From the NCBI GenBank assembly GCA_021780755.1, contig JAJXYF010000032.1, positions 1-64,000 of the forward strand: a stretch of DNA of 64,000 bases, given 5' to 3'. Made by a program: the position numbers and the translations under genes. The stretch is from Deltaproteobacteria bacterium (GTDB taxonomy: Bacteria > Desulfobacterota > Binatia > Binatales > Binataceae). Below, piece by piece: positions 41,341 through 49,506 of this stretch. Every line of letters begins with the position of its first letter. The first letter of the stretch is position 1. The notes below the pieces were generated by a model that was given only the letters and a program-made list of their open reading frames with translations, was not told the DNA's origin and did not search any database.

Positions 41341-42774
41341 ATGAGTATTCGGACGGGCAAGGAATTCGTCGAGAGCCTGCGCGACGGGCGCACGGTCTTC
41401 GTCAACGGCGAGCGGCTCAATGACGTGACTGAGTATCCGCCGTTTCGCGGGACGGTCGCGACGCTGGCGTCGTTGTATGATTTGCAGCACGAGCGGCGCG
41501 GCGAACTGACCTATCCGTCGCCGAAGACCGGCGTGCCGGTAAGCGCCTCGTTCATGCTGGCCGAGACTATCGAAGCCGCCGAATTTCGCGCGCGCGCCGA
41601 GGAGATCCGCGCGGACCATACGCTGGGGCTGATGGGGCGGCTGCCAGATTTTTGCAACGCGATGTTGACTGACTTCATGGCGGCGCGGGCGGTGCTGGGC
41701 GTTCGCGAAGCGCGTTACGCGGAAAATCTGGCGCGCTATTACGAGGAGTGCCGGGACCGGGACTGGTGCCTGACGCACACGCTGGTCGATCCGCAAATCG
41801 ATCGATCGAAGGGACCGGCCGAGCAGCCGGATCCGTTCGCGGCGCTGCGGCTGGTGCGGGAAACCGACGCGGGCCTGGTCGTGCGCGGGGCCAAGATGCT
41901 CTCGACGCTGGCGCCGTTCGCGAACGAATTGTGGGTGGGGCCGTTTTATCCGCGGCGCGCGGGGGAGGAGCCGTACGCGCTGTGTTTCGCGTTGCCGATG
42001 GATACGCCGGGACTGAAGTTTATCTGCCGCGAAGCCTATGATCATGGGCGCAGCACGTTCGACCGTCCGCTCAGCTCGCGGTACGACGAGGAGGACGCGC
42101 TGGCGGTGTTCGATGATGTGCTGGTGCCGTGGGAACGCGTGTTTATCAACGGCGACATAGAGATATTCAATCGCGTACTGGCGCGCACGCCGGGGTACGC
42201 GATGCTGCAAGGGACGATTCGCGGGATGGTGAAGCTGCGTTTCCTGGCGGGCCTCGCGCTGCATATCGCGGAGGCGATTGGACGCGGTGATCTGCTGCAC
42301 GTGCAGGCGCAGATCGGCGAGCTGGTCGCGAACGCGGAGCTGGTCAGCGGTCTGGTGCGCGCGGCGACGCAGGAGGTGACGTGGGGCACCACGCGCGGCA
42401 CGCCACATCGATCGCTCGCGGCGACGCTGTGGGTATTGATACCGCAGGCGCAGATGCGGGCGGCCGAAGTGATCCGGCAGCTCAGTGGGAGCGGGCTGAT
42501 CATGACGCCGTCGGAAAATGATTTCGCCAATCCGGAGATCGCCGGCTACCTGGAAAAGTATCTGTGCGGCAAGAACGTCTCGGCGCGTGACCGGGTACAA
42601 CTGTTCAAACTGGCGTGGGACATGGTCGGGGAGCCGTTTGGCAGCCGGCAACTGCAATACGAATGGTTTTATTCGGGTGACCCCTATTTCACGCGGACGC
42701 GCTTTTATCGCTCGCCGGTCACGATCGAATTCAAGGCGATGGTGGATCGGATTCTGAAGCGCGATCGGAATTGA
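41341..42774 (+). CDS. 4-hydroxyphenylacetate 3-hydroxylase (HpaB) family flavin monooxygenase
   Basis: A 477-residue HpaB-family protein: GKEFVESLRDGRTVFVNGERLNDV, LMGRLPDFCNAMLTDFMAA, YYEECRDRDWCLTHTLVDPQID, LKFICREAYD, DEEDALAVFDDVLVPWERVF and GLIMTPSENDF. It is a paralogue of the 22927 gene, with the same order of motifs. No reductase (HpaC) gene adjoins. Start at ATG 41341; GTG 41335 is two codons earlier and neither has a strong ribosome site. Position beside tricarboxylate-type enzymes suggests a shared catabolic role. Confidence 0.9.
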   Translation: MSIRTGKEFVESLRDGRTVFVNGERLNDVTEYPPFRGTVATLASLYDLQHERRGELTYPSPKTGVPVSASFMLAETIEAAEFRARAEEIRADHTLGLMGRLPDFCNAMLTDFMAARAVLGVREARYAENLARYYEECRDRDWCLTHTLVDPQIDRSKGPAEQPDPFAALRLVRETDAGLVVRGAKMLSTLAPFANELWVGPFYPRRAGEEPYALCFALPMDTPGLKFICREAYDHGRSTFDRPLSSRYDEEDALAVFDDVLVPWERVFINGDIEIFNRVLARTPGYAMLQGTIRGMVKLRFLAGLALHIAEAIGRGDLLHVQAQIGELVANAELVSGLVRAATQEVTWGTTRGTPHRSLAATLWVLIPQAQMRAAEVIRQLSGSGLIMTPSENDFANPEIAGYLEKYLCGKNVSARDRVQLFKLAWDMVGEPFGSRQLQYEWFYSGDPYFTRTRFYRSPVTIEFKAMVDRILKRDRN

Positions 42775-42801
42775 GCATATAGCTATTCGCATATAGCTAT
42801 T
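42775..42801. repeat. Tandem 13-bp direct repeat between convergent genes
   Basis: Two copies of GCATATAGCTATT separated by one base start right after the stop of the HpaB gene. Each contains the palindrome ATAGCTAT. The repeat overlaps the stop of the tcuA-like gene by a few bases. Confidence 0.5.
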
Positions 42802-44281
42802 GGCGCGCGGTGCGGGCGGCGGAGGTTCCCGCGATGCGGCCGAAGACCGAACCCGACATCAGGCCGGTGCCGCCGGGGTAGTTGAAGTAGAAGAGGCCGC
42901 CGACCAGCTCGCCGGCGGCGTAAAGGCCGCGAATCGGTGTCCCGTCGGTGTTGACGACGGCGCAATCCGCGTCGATGCGCAGGCCGCCGAAGGTAAAGGT
43001 GATGCCGCAGGTGATCGCGTAGCCCTCGAAGGGTGGAGTGTCGATGGTATTGGCCCAGTTGGACTTGGCGATGGTCAGGCCACGGGTTGCACGGCCGTCC
43101 TTGAGATTGGGATTGAAGGGCACGTCGGTGCGCACCGCCGCGTTATAGTTGCGGACTTCATCGAGGAAGCCGTTCGCGTCGACGTCCTCGAGTTTGCGCG
43201 CGAGTTCCTCGAGCGTATCGGCACTGACCTTGGTAACGCGCTTGATTCGATATTCGTCACGCAGGAGATGAGCGACCTTGCGATCGAAGATCTGCCAGGC
43301 GAATTGACCGGGTTGCTCGAGCACCGCGCGGCCGTACTTGGCGTAAGTATAGTTGCGAAAGTCGGCACCCTCGTCGACGAAGCGCCGACCGCGTGCATTG
43401 ACTATTATACCGAACGGGTAGCTGTGTTTCTGGAAGCCGTCGCCGACGCTCAAATCGCCGAACTCGGGGGCGTTGCGATCCCATCCGACGGCGTGGCATC
43501 CCGACCAGTTGCCGCAGGGCATCGCGCCGATCTCGAGGGCCATGCGGATGCCGTCGCCGGTATTGAAGCGGGTGCCGCGGACTTTGGCGAGGTCCCAGCC
43601 GGGGCCGAGGTAGCGCGTGCGCCATTCGGCGTTGGCCTCGAAGCCGCCGGTCGCGAGGACGACGGATTTCGCGGCGATGATCGCGGTGCGGCCATGTTCG
43701 CGGACCGCGACGCCGTGGACGCCGTCGTCATCATGAATCAATTCGAGCGCGCGGCATTCGTAACGCACTTCGATTCCGTTGCGATCGGCGGCGGCGTAAA
43801 GGGCGTCGATGAGGCCGGGGCCGCCGCCCCAGGCTTCGACGGTGAGGCCGCCCCAGAACTTGAATTTGCCGTCAACCTTGAAGGCCTGGCGTCCGTAAAT
43901 GGGGGCGAAGCGAATGCCCCTGGTGCGCATCCAGAGCATGGTGTCAAAACTGCGGCCGACGAGGGTTTCGGCCAACTGAGTATCGGTGCGGTACTGAGTA
44001 ACGCGGCAGAGGTCGTCATAGAACTGATCGGTGGTATAGGCGCCGAAATCGGTATTGAGTTTATCCTCGTCGGTGAGGTCGGGCATCAGGCGCGCGAGGT
44101 CTTCGACACCATTGTAAGCGACGCGCATCGCGCCGGCGGTGAAGCGGCTATTGCCGCCGCGCTCGGCGAGCGGGGCGCATTCGAGGACGAGGACGGTGGC
44201 GCCACTTTCGCGGGCGGCGAGCGCGGCGCAGAAGGCGGCATTACCGCCGCCGATCACGATCACGTCATAGGTTGAAGCCAT
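42797..44281 (-). CDS. tcuA: FAD-dependent tricarballylate-dehydrogenase-like flavoprotein
   Basis: A 494-residue FAD protein of the fumarate reductase/succinate dehydrogenase flavoprotein family, most like TcuA, which oxidises tricarballylate to aconitate. It has the dinucleotide motif VIVIGGGNAAFCAALAA, ERGGNSRFTAGAMR, GGGPGLIDALYAAADR, LATGGFEANAEW, and the C-terminal FAD loop GLYAAGELVGGLFYFNYPGGTGLMSG. It lies 57 bp after the prpB-like gene on the same strand, probably one operon. TcuB and the TcuC transporter are absent, so the exact substrate and electron acceptor are open. A second tcuA-like gene is at 45708. Confidence 0.85.
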   Translation of the reverse strand: MASTYDVIVIGGGNAAFCAALAARESGATVLVLECAPLAERGGNSRFTAGAMRVAYNGVEDLARLMPDLTDEDKLNTDFGAYTTDQFYDDLCRVTQYRTDTQLAETLVGRSFDTMLWMRTRGIRFAPIYGRQAFKVDGKFKFWGGLTVEAWGGGPGLIDALYAAADRNGIEVRYECRALELIHDDDGVHGVAVREHGRTAIIAAKSVVLATGGFEANAEWRTRYLGPGWDLAKVRGTRFNTGDGIRMALEIGAMPCGNWSGCHAVGWDRNAPEFGDLSVGDGFQKHSYPFGIIVNARGRRFVDEGADFRNYTYAKYGRAVLEQPGQFAWQIFDRKVAHLLRDEYRIKRVTKVSADTLEELARKLEDVDANGFLDEVRNYNAAVRTDVPFNPNLKDGRATRGLTIAKSNWANTIDTPPFEGYAITCGITFTFGGLRIDADCAVVNTDGTPIRGLYAAGELVGGLFYFNYPGGTGLMSGSVFGRIAGTSAARTARQ

Positions 44282-44338
44282 CGATAGTCACTCACGGCCG
44301 ATGCGAGTTGCGGCAATACACTATTATTGGATTAGTCA

Positions 44339-45253
44339 CTATTTGCGGCGCACGTCGGGCGGCACCAGGCTACGCGCGATCGACTGGTCGAGCGCCTCGT
44401 AATCCTGGTAGCCGATGGTTTCGTAGAGTTGGGCGCGGGTTTGCATGCGATGGAGGAGCGGTTCGACGGTGCCGTCGCGCATCAGGGAGTCGTAGAGATC
44501 GCCGATCGCCTGGGCGGCGATGCGCAGGGAGGAGACCGGCCAGATGACCATGTTGAAGCCGAAACTCTGGAACTGCGCGGCGGTGAAGTAGGGGGTGCGG
44601 CCGAACTCGGTCATGTTGGCGAGGAGCGGCGCGTCGATGGCGCGGGCAAAAGTGGTGAACATCTCGGCGGTGGTGAGCGCTTCGGGGAAGATCGCGTCGG
44701 CGCCGGCCTCGCGATAAATTCGCGCACGGGCGACGGCGGCTTCGAGTCCCTCGACGCCGGCCGCGTCGGTGCGGGCGATAATGCGGAGGTGGCGGCGGGC
44801 GCGGACGGCAGCGGCGATCCTGGCCGCCATTTCGCCGGGCGGGACCAGGCGTTTGTCGTTGAGATGTCCGCATTTTTTCGGCAGTTGCTGGTCTTCGATT
44901 TGAATTGCCGCGGCGCCTGCGTCTTCGACCTCGCGCACGGTGCGCATCACGTTGAGGATGCCGCCGAAGCCGGTGTCGCCATCGACGATGAGTGGCAACG
45001 CGGTGGCGCGCGAAATCATCCGGGTGAAGAGGCAGAGTTCATCGAGGCCGAGGATGCCGAGGTCGGCGAGGCCGAGGCTGGCGGAGAGCGCGGCGCCCGA
45101 GAGGTAGAGGGCGCGGAAGCCGGCGCGTTTGGCCAAGAGGCCGGCGAGCGCGTTGTGCGCGCCGGGGATTTTGAGGATGGCGGGGCCGCGCCACAGTTGC
45201 GCGAGGCGATCGCCGGGGGGCGCGGTTTCGGAGGTGTCGTTTAGCCAGTTCAT
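44339..45253 (-). CDS. prpB: Isocitrate lyase/PEP-mutase-superfamily enzyme, methylisocitrate-lyase-like
   Basis: A 304-residue C-C lyase of the ICL/PEPM family, similar to PrpB (2-methylisocitrate to pyruvate and succinate). It has the early segment PGAHNALAGLLAKRAGFRALYLSGAAL, VDGDTGFGGILNVMRTV with metal Asp, IQIEDQQLPKKCGHLNDK (catalytic KKCGH), and ARTDA. The family also holds oxaloacetate decarboxylases and dimethylmalate lyases, so the substrate is not certain. It leads the minus-strand operon that continues into tcuA. Confidence 0.85.
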   Translation of the reverse strand: MNWLNDTSETAPPGDRLAQLWRGPAILKIPGAHNALAGLLAKRAGFRALYLSGAALSASLGLADLGILGLDELCLFTRMISRATALPLIVDGDTGFGGILNVMRTVREVEDAGAAAIQIEDQQLPKKCGHLNDKRLVPPGEMAARIAAAVRARRHLRIIARTDAAGVEGLEAAVARARIYREAGADAIFPEALTTAEMFTTFARAIDAPLLANMTEFGRTPYFTAAQFQSFGFNMVIWPVSSLRIAAQAIGDLYDSLMRDGTVEPLLHRMQTRAQLYETIGYQDYEALDQSIARSLVPPDVRRK

Positions 45254-45449
45254 GACTAGTTTTGGATCCGTCCCTGGGAGTCCGTGACAGTGCCGGGCGG
45301 TACGATTGTAGAAGGCATGGCGAGTTATGGCTATTGGAGGCGATTTTTGTAACTTTTTATTTTTGAGTTAAGCGGCACCTATCGGTGGATTAAATCGCCC
45401 AAGCAGCGCACGAAGTATTCTACCACCCCTGGCGCGGGGAAAAATCCTT

Positions 45450-45698
45450 ATGATCGCACTTATGCACCGGAAACAGGAAATCGCGGGCGCGGCGTCGAAG
45501 AAAAGGTTATCGGCGGCGCCGCGAGATGTGCGATTATTCGATACCGATAAAGCGATAGTCAAATTGGCGACGGCGAATGGTATGACTACTCGGCAGGCGC
45601 GCGAGGCGAGGCAGGTGGAAGGGACGGCTGCGCCGCGAGATTATCTATCCGAATGGGCGTGGACGCACGTTGGGCGGACGGCGGCGACGGAGAGTTGA
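45450..45698 (+). CDS. Possible small protein (82 aa) ahead of second tcuA-like gene
   Basis: Short frame beginning MIALMHRKQEIAGAASKKRL, rich in Arg/Ala with no recognised domain. Its stop is 9 bp before the next ATG, which fits translational coupling. There is a purine-rich GGGGAAAAA stretch upstream. It could equally be a chance frame in a leader region; an internal Met is possible. Confidence 0.3.
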   Translation: MIALMHRKQEIAGAASKKRLSAAPRDVRLFDTDKAIVKLATANGMTTRQAREARQVEGTAAPRDYLSEWAWTHVGRTAATES

Positions 45699-45707
45699 GC
45701 GAAGGCG

Positions 45708-47180
45708 ATGGCGAAATACGACGTAATCGTGGTGGGGGCGGGAAATGCGGCGCTGGCGGCAAGCGTCGCGGCGCGCAACGCGGGGGCAGGCCGGGTGCTG
45801 GTGCTGGAGAAGGCGCCGGAGGAGATGCGCGGCGGCAACACGCATTACAGTGGCGGGCTGCTGCGCATCGCGTTCGACAGTGCCGAGCAAATCCTGCGGC
45901 TGGTGCCGAAGGCGCGGGAGTTGGCGGGTTTCGTCGAGGGGATCGAAGCGTATCCGCGCGACGCCTTCTGGTCGGATTTGCGCCGGATGACGAGCAACCG
46001 GACCGACCCGGAGCTGGCCGGAATCCTGATCGGGAATTCGTTCGATACGGCGGCGTGGATGGTCGAACAGGGGATTCGCTTCGAACCGGCGATCTCGCTC
46101 GGCGCGGTCCGCGTGGGCAACGCGATCAAGTGGCCCAAGGGCGCAATCGTGCGCGCCGTGCACGAGGGCGTGGGGCTTTCGCGGATGTGGTTCGCGGCGG
46201 CGCAGCGCAAGGGCGTCGAGGTTCGCTACAGCACTCCGGCGATTCGCCTGGTGACGGACAGTCGCGGGCGGGTGGCCGGGGTGGTCGTGCGCGATTCGGG
46301 CGGTGTGCATGAATTGAGCGCGGATGCGGTGGTGCTCGGATGCGGGGGCTTCGAGGCCAATGCGGCGTGGCGGGCGCAATACCTGGGGCGCCCGTGGGAC
46401 CATGCGAAGGTGCGCGGCACGCCGCATAACCAGGCCGACGGGCTGCGGATGGCGTTGGAGATCGGCGCGATGCCGTGGGGTCAGTGGAGCGGCTGTCACG
46501 CGACGCCGATCAACGCCGCGGCGCCGGCGTTCGGCGATCGGGAGTTGACCGACAAAACCAACCGGCTTTCGTATCCGTACGGCCTGATGATCAACCGGCT
46601 GGGCCTGCGGTTTGTCGATGAGGGCGAGGACCAGGCGTTTTTCACATACGCCAAGTTCGGCGGAATCATTTTGAACCAGCCGGGCGGCGTGGCGTATCAG
46701 ATCTTCGACGCGAAGGTGAGGCATCTGCTGGAGCCGCGATACGCGACCAGCGAGCCGGTGACGGCCGCGCGGCTGGACGAACTGGTGGGGATGCTCGAGA
46801 TCGATCGCGAGACCGCAATGCGGACGATCGACGAATACAACGCGACGGCCGGGAACGGCAGCTTCAATCCGGGCGATCGGGACGGCCTGACGACGCGCGG
46901 GCTGGCACTGCCCAAATCGAACTGGGCGCAGAAACTCGAGACGGCGCCGTTCACGGCGTGGCCGGTAACCGGCGGAATCACGTTTTCGTTCGGCGGCTTG
47001 AAGGTCAACGATCGCGCGCAGGTGGTCGGCACGGACTGGAATCCGATCCCGGGGCTGTACACCTGCGGCGAGATGGTGGGCGGTCTGTTTCATCATAATT
47101 ATCCGGGAGGTTCAGGATTGATGTCGGGGGCGGTCTTCGGCCGAATCGCGGGTGCGAATGCCGCGCGCGAGGGGGCCTGA
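45708..47180 (+). CDS. tcuA: FAD-dependent tricarballylate-dehydrogenase-like flavoprotein (paralogue)
   Basis: A 490-residue paralogue of the flavoprotein at 42797: VIVVGAGNAALAASVAARNAG, MRGGNTHYSGGLLRIAF, LGCGGFEANAAW, and the closing GLYTCGEMVGGLFHHNYPGGSGLMSG. It has the same overall size. It is divergent from the prpB-tcuA operon and precedes the prpF-like gene by 32 bp on the same strand. Two copies in a 4.4-kb span suggest different substrates or a duplicated pathway step. No TcuB-type ferredoxin partner is visible. Confidence 0.85.
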   Translation: MAKYDVIVVGAGNAALAASVAARNAGAGRVLVLEKAPEEMRGGNTHYSGGLLRIAFDSAEQILRLVPKARELAGFVEGIEAYPRDAFWSDLRRMTSNRTDPELAGILIGNSFDTAAWMVEQGIRFEPAISLGAVRVGNAIKWPKGAIVRAVHEGVGLSRMWFAAAQRKGVEVRYSTPAIRLVTDSRGRVAGVVVRDSGGVHELSADAVVLGCGGFEANAAWRAQYLGRPWDHAKVRGTPHNQADGLRMALEIGAMPWGQWSGCHATPINAAAPAFGDRELTDKTNRLSYPYGLMINRLGLRFVDEGEDQAFFTYAKFGGIILNQPGGVAYQIFDAKVRHLLEPRYATSEPVTAARLDELVGMLEIDRETAMRTIDEYNATAGNGSFNPGDRDGLTTRGLALPKSNWAQKLETAPFTAWPVTGGITFSFGGLKVNDRAQVVGTDWNPIPGLYTCGEMVGGLFHHNYPGGSGLMSGAVFGRIAGANAAREGA

Positions 47181-47212
47181 GGCGACGGGTCGAACGGAGA
47201 TGGGGTGACGCG

Positions 47213-48373
47213 ATGAAGCAGATTGGCCTGCGCGCGGTATTCATGCGCGGCGGCACCAGCAAGGCGGTGATGTTTCGCGCCGAGGATTTGCCGCGCGATC
47301 GGGCACGATGGACGCCGATCTTTCTGGGCGTGATCGGCAGTCCCGACGCCAATGGCCGTCAACTCGACGGGATGGGCGGGGGCCTCTCGTCGCTATCGAA
47401 GGTGTGCGTGATCGGTGCTCCGACGCGGGCTGACGCTGACGTCGATTATACCTTCGCGCAGGTTTCGATCATCGGTGCGACGGTCGATTACAGCGGGAAT
47501 TGCGGCAACATGTCGTCCGCGGTGGGGCCGTTCGCCGTCGATGAGGGACTGGTGAAGGCCACGGGCGGCGAGGCCGTCGTGCGCATCCACAACACCAACA
47601 CGAAAAAGATTATCGTCGCGCGCTTTGCGATTGACGAAGGGCGTGCGGCGGTCGATGGCGATTTCGTTTTGCCGGGAGTCGCGGGAACCGGCGCCCCGGT
47701 GCGGCTGGATTTTCTCGATCCGGGCGGTGCGGGAACGGGCCGTCTGCTGCCGACTGGCAAGGTGGTGGAGCAACTCGAAGTGGCCGGCCTCGGCACGGTC
47801 GAGGCTTCGATGGTCGATGCGGCCAATCCGTGTGTTTTTGTCGCGGCCGAGGCGCTCGGGATGAGCGGGATCGAAATGCCCGAGATACTCGAGGCCAATC
47901 GGGATTTGATCGGAAAGCTCGAAGCGATTCGCGTGACCGCCAGTCTGCGAATGGGAATCGCGCGGACCGCGGCGGAGGCGGCGAGCAAGCCGAGCATCCC
48001 CAAGATTGCGCTGGTGACCGGTCCGCGCGAGGCGCAAACGCTGGCGGGCGAACGAATCGCGGCGGAGGCCGCCGACCTGACGGTGCGGATGATCTCGATC
48101 GGGCAGCCGCATCGCGCGGTGCCGCTGACGGGAGCGATGTGCCTGGCGGTGGCGTCGCGATTGCCGGGCAGCGTCGCGCATCGGGTGACGCGTTCGGCTG
48201 AATCGCGCGAGGCGCCGGTACGCATCGCGCAGCCGTCGGGGCTAACGGTGGTGGGCGCGGGGGTGCGCGAGTCGGCCGGCGAATGGATGGCGGAGCGAGC
48301 GACGGTCTATCGGACCGCGCGCCGCCTGATGGAGGGCATCGTCTTCGTGCGCGCGTCGGCGATGACGAATTGA
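47213..48373 (+). CDS. prpF: PrpF-family isomerase (2-methylaconitate or 4-oxalomesaconate type)
   Basis: A 386-residue diaminopimelate-epimerase-fold protein. It has the family opening LRAVFMRGGTSKAVMFRAEDLP, LDGMGGGLSSLSKV, VDYSGNCGNMSSAVG with the active-site Cys equivalent, and the C-terminal PLTGAMCLAVASR. PrpF cis-trans isomerises 2-methylaconitate; relatives tautomerise 4-oxalomesaconate in aromatic meta-cleavage pathways. The adjacency of prpB-like and tcuA-like genes fits either propionate-derived or tricarboxylate metabolism. Confidence 0.87.
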   Translation: MKQIGLRAVFMRGGTSKAVMFRAEDLPRDRARWTPIFLGVIGSPDANGRQLDGMGGGLSSLSKVCVIGAPTRADADVDYTFAQVSIIGATVDYSGNCGNMSSAVGPFAVDEGLVKATGGEAVVRIHNTNTKKIIVARFAIDEGRAAVDGDFVLPGVAGTGAPVRLDFLDPGGAGTGRLLPTGKVVEQLEVAGLGTVEASMVDAANPCVFVAAEALGMSGIEMPEILEANRDLIGKLEAIRVTASLRMGIARTAAEAASKPSIPKIALVTGPREAQTLAGERIAAEAADLTVRMISIGQPHRAVPLTGAMCLAVASRLPGSVAHRVTRSAESREAPVRIAQPSGLTVVGAGVRESAGEWMAERATVYRTARRLMEGIVFVRASAMTN

Positions 48374-48397
48374 GGAAAGGGCGGGTTGGGCGATCGG

Positions 48398-49051
48398 TTA
48401 GACCGCCGCCAGGTCGCGCGCCTGCGCAATTCGCGGGGTTGGCTTGCCGTTGCGGCGCCCGCGAAAAAGGCCCGACCAGAAAATCTCGTAAACCTGGCGG
48501 ACCGCCTCCGCCATCGTGGTGCGGGAATTGGCCAGAAAATCGGGCTCGCATACGCGCAGCGCGGAGGTCAGCAAGGCCTCGGCGGCGACGCGCGGGTCGA
48601 TTTTTCGCAGCAACCCTTCATCGATGCCGCGCTGGATAAGATGTTCCAATTCATCGGCGATGTCCGCGCGCCATTTGTCAACGGCGCGTCGTCCGGCGGG
48701 AAACAGCAATACGTCGCGCATCCAGAGCGGAGAGACGCCCTTGGCCTGATCGACGCTCGCCTGCATACAGCCCTGGACCGCGGCGCGCACGCTGGGGGCA
48801 TTTCTGATCGGTGCGATGGTGGCGTCTTCGGCCTTATTGACCCGGAGCAAGATCACCGTTTCAAAGAATTTTTCGCGGCCCGGAGCAATCGCATAGATGG
48901 CGCGCTTGGAGCATCGGAGCCGGCGGGCGAGTTGGTCGGTGCTGAAATGGAGAAAGCCTTCGTGGGCGAAAAGCTCCTCGGCCTCATCCAGCACGCGACG
49001 GAGGCGAACTGACAGGGGCTTGGATTTGGCCTTTCCCATAGCGCGACTCAT
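48398..49051 (-). CDS. TetR/AcrR-family transcriptional regulator
   Basis: A 217-residue regulator with an N-terminal HTH (LDEAEELFAHEGFLHFSTDQLARRLRCSKRAIYAIAPGREKFFETVI, about residues 20-65). A helical C-terminal ligand-binding domain of Ala-rich helices follows. It is convergent with prpF and divergent from the drug exporter, with a 455-bp intergenic gap. A perfect inverted repeat at 49121-49152 lies 70 bp upstream of its start and could be its operator. Ligand unknown. Confidence 0.92.
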   Translation of the reverse strand: MSRAMGKAKSKPLSVRLRRVLDEAEELFAHEGFLHFSTDQLARRLRCSKRAIYAIAPGREKFFETVILLRVNKAEDATIAPIRNAPSVRAAVQGCMQASVDQAKGVSPLWMRDVLLFPAGRRAVDKWRADIADELEHLIQRGIDEGLLRKIDPRVAAEALLTSALRVCEPDFLANSRTTMAEAVRQVYEIFWSGLFRGRRNGKPTPRIAQARDLAAV

Positions 49052-49120
49052 TGAGCGGCACTACTTGTAGCGCGTCCGGCGATCGAGCAAAAGCGCCGGG
49101 GTGCGAGCTTTCGTTTGACA

Positions 49121-49152
49121 GACGGTACGAAATGCAATAAGTGCGTACCGTC
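49121..49152. promoter_or_regulatory. Inverted repeat and promoter-like element between tetR and exporter genes
   Basis: Nine-base arms GACGGTACG and CGTACCGTC are separated by 14 bases. TTGACA at 49114 precedes the repeat, with an A/T-rich hexamer about 17 bases on, so the repeat would cover a rightward promoter. This fits repression by the adjacent TetR protein. The rest of the 49052-49506 gap holds no supported gene. Confidence 0.45.
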
Positions 49153-49506
49153 GGAACGGCCCGGCTTATACGGGCATCGCGACGGGCCCGACGTAATCCG
49201 AAGCCGCGTGACAACATACAGCCGTGGGCGGAGCGCGCTCCTCTTAAGACGACCGGACTCGCGTTTGCGGGGGCACCGGGACGCCGTGGCAACTGGACAT
49301 CTCGAAGTGGTCCCCGAGTCTCGAGGGTCTGGTCCCCCCAATGCCACAGCGCCGGTGCCCCCTCTGATTTTCGGTGCGGCTTGCATCGGCGCGGGCATGT
49401 TCGGCAAGCTCATGCAGGCGACGCCCAAATCATGAACCACAGCGACAAGTTTAATGCGCGAGGCCGGCGCCGGGCAGGCCGCGGCGTCGCGCGGGTGTAA
49501 CCGGCA

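Noticed and set aside
41320..42792. 490-residue minus-strand frame opposite the second HpaB gene
   Set aside because: Arg/His-rich antisense shadow; the plus strand encodes a full HpaB family protein.
42800..44275. 491-residue plus-strand frame opposite the tcuA-like gene
   Set aside because: Antisense shadow of the FAD flavoprotein, which has all its motifs.
45645..47096. 483-residue minus-strand frame opposite the second tcuA-like gene
   Set aside because: Antisense shadow; Arg/His-rich without domains.
49048..49440. Frame in the tetR-exporter gap reading CPRKRESG
   Set aside because: No ribosome site, no domain; resembles a translated degenerate repeat.
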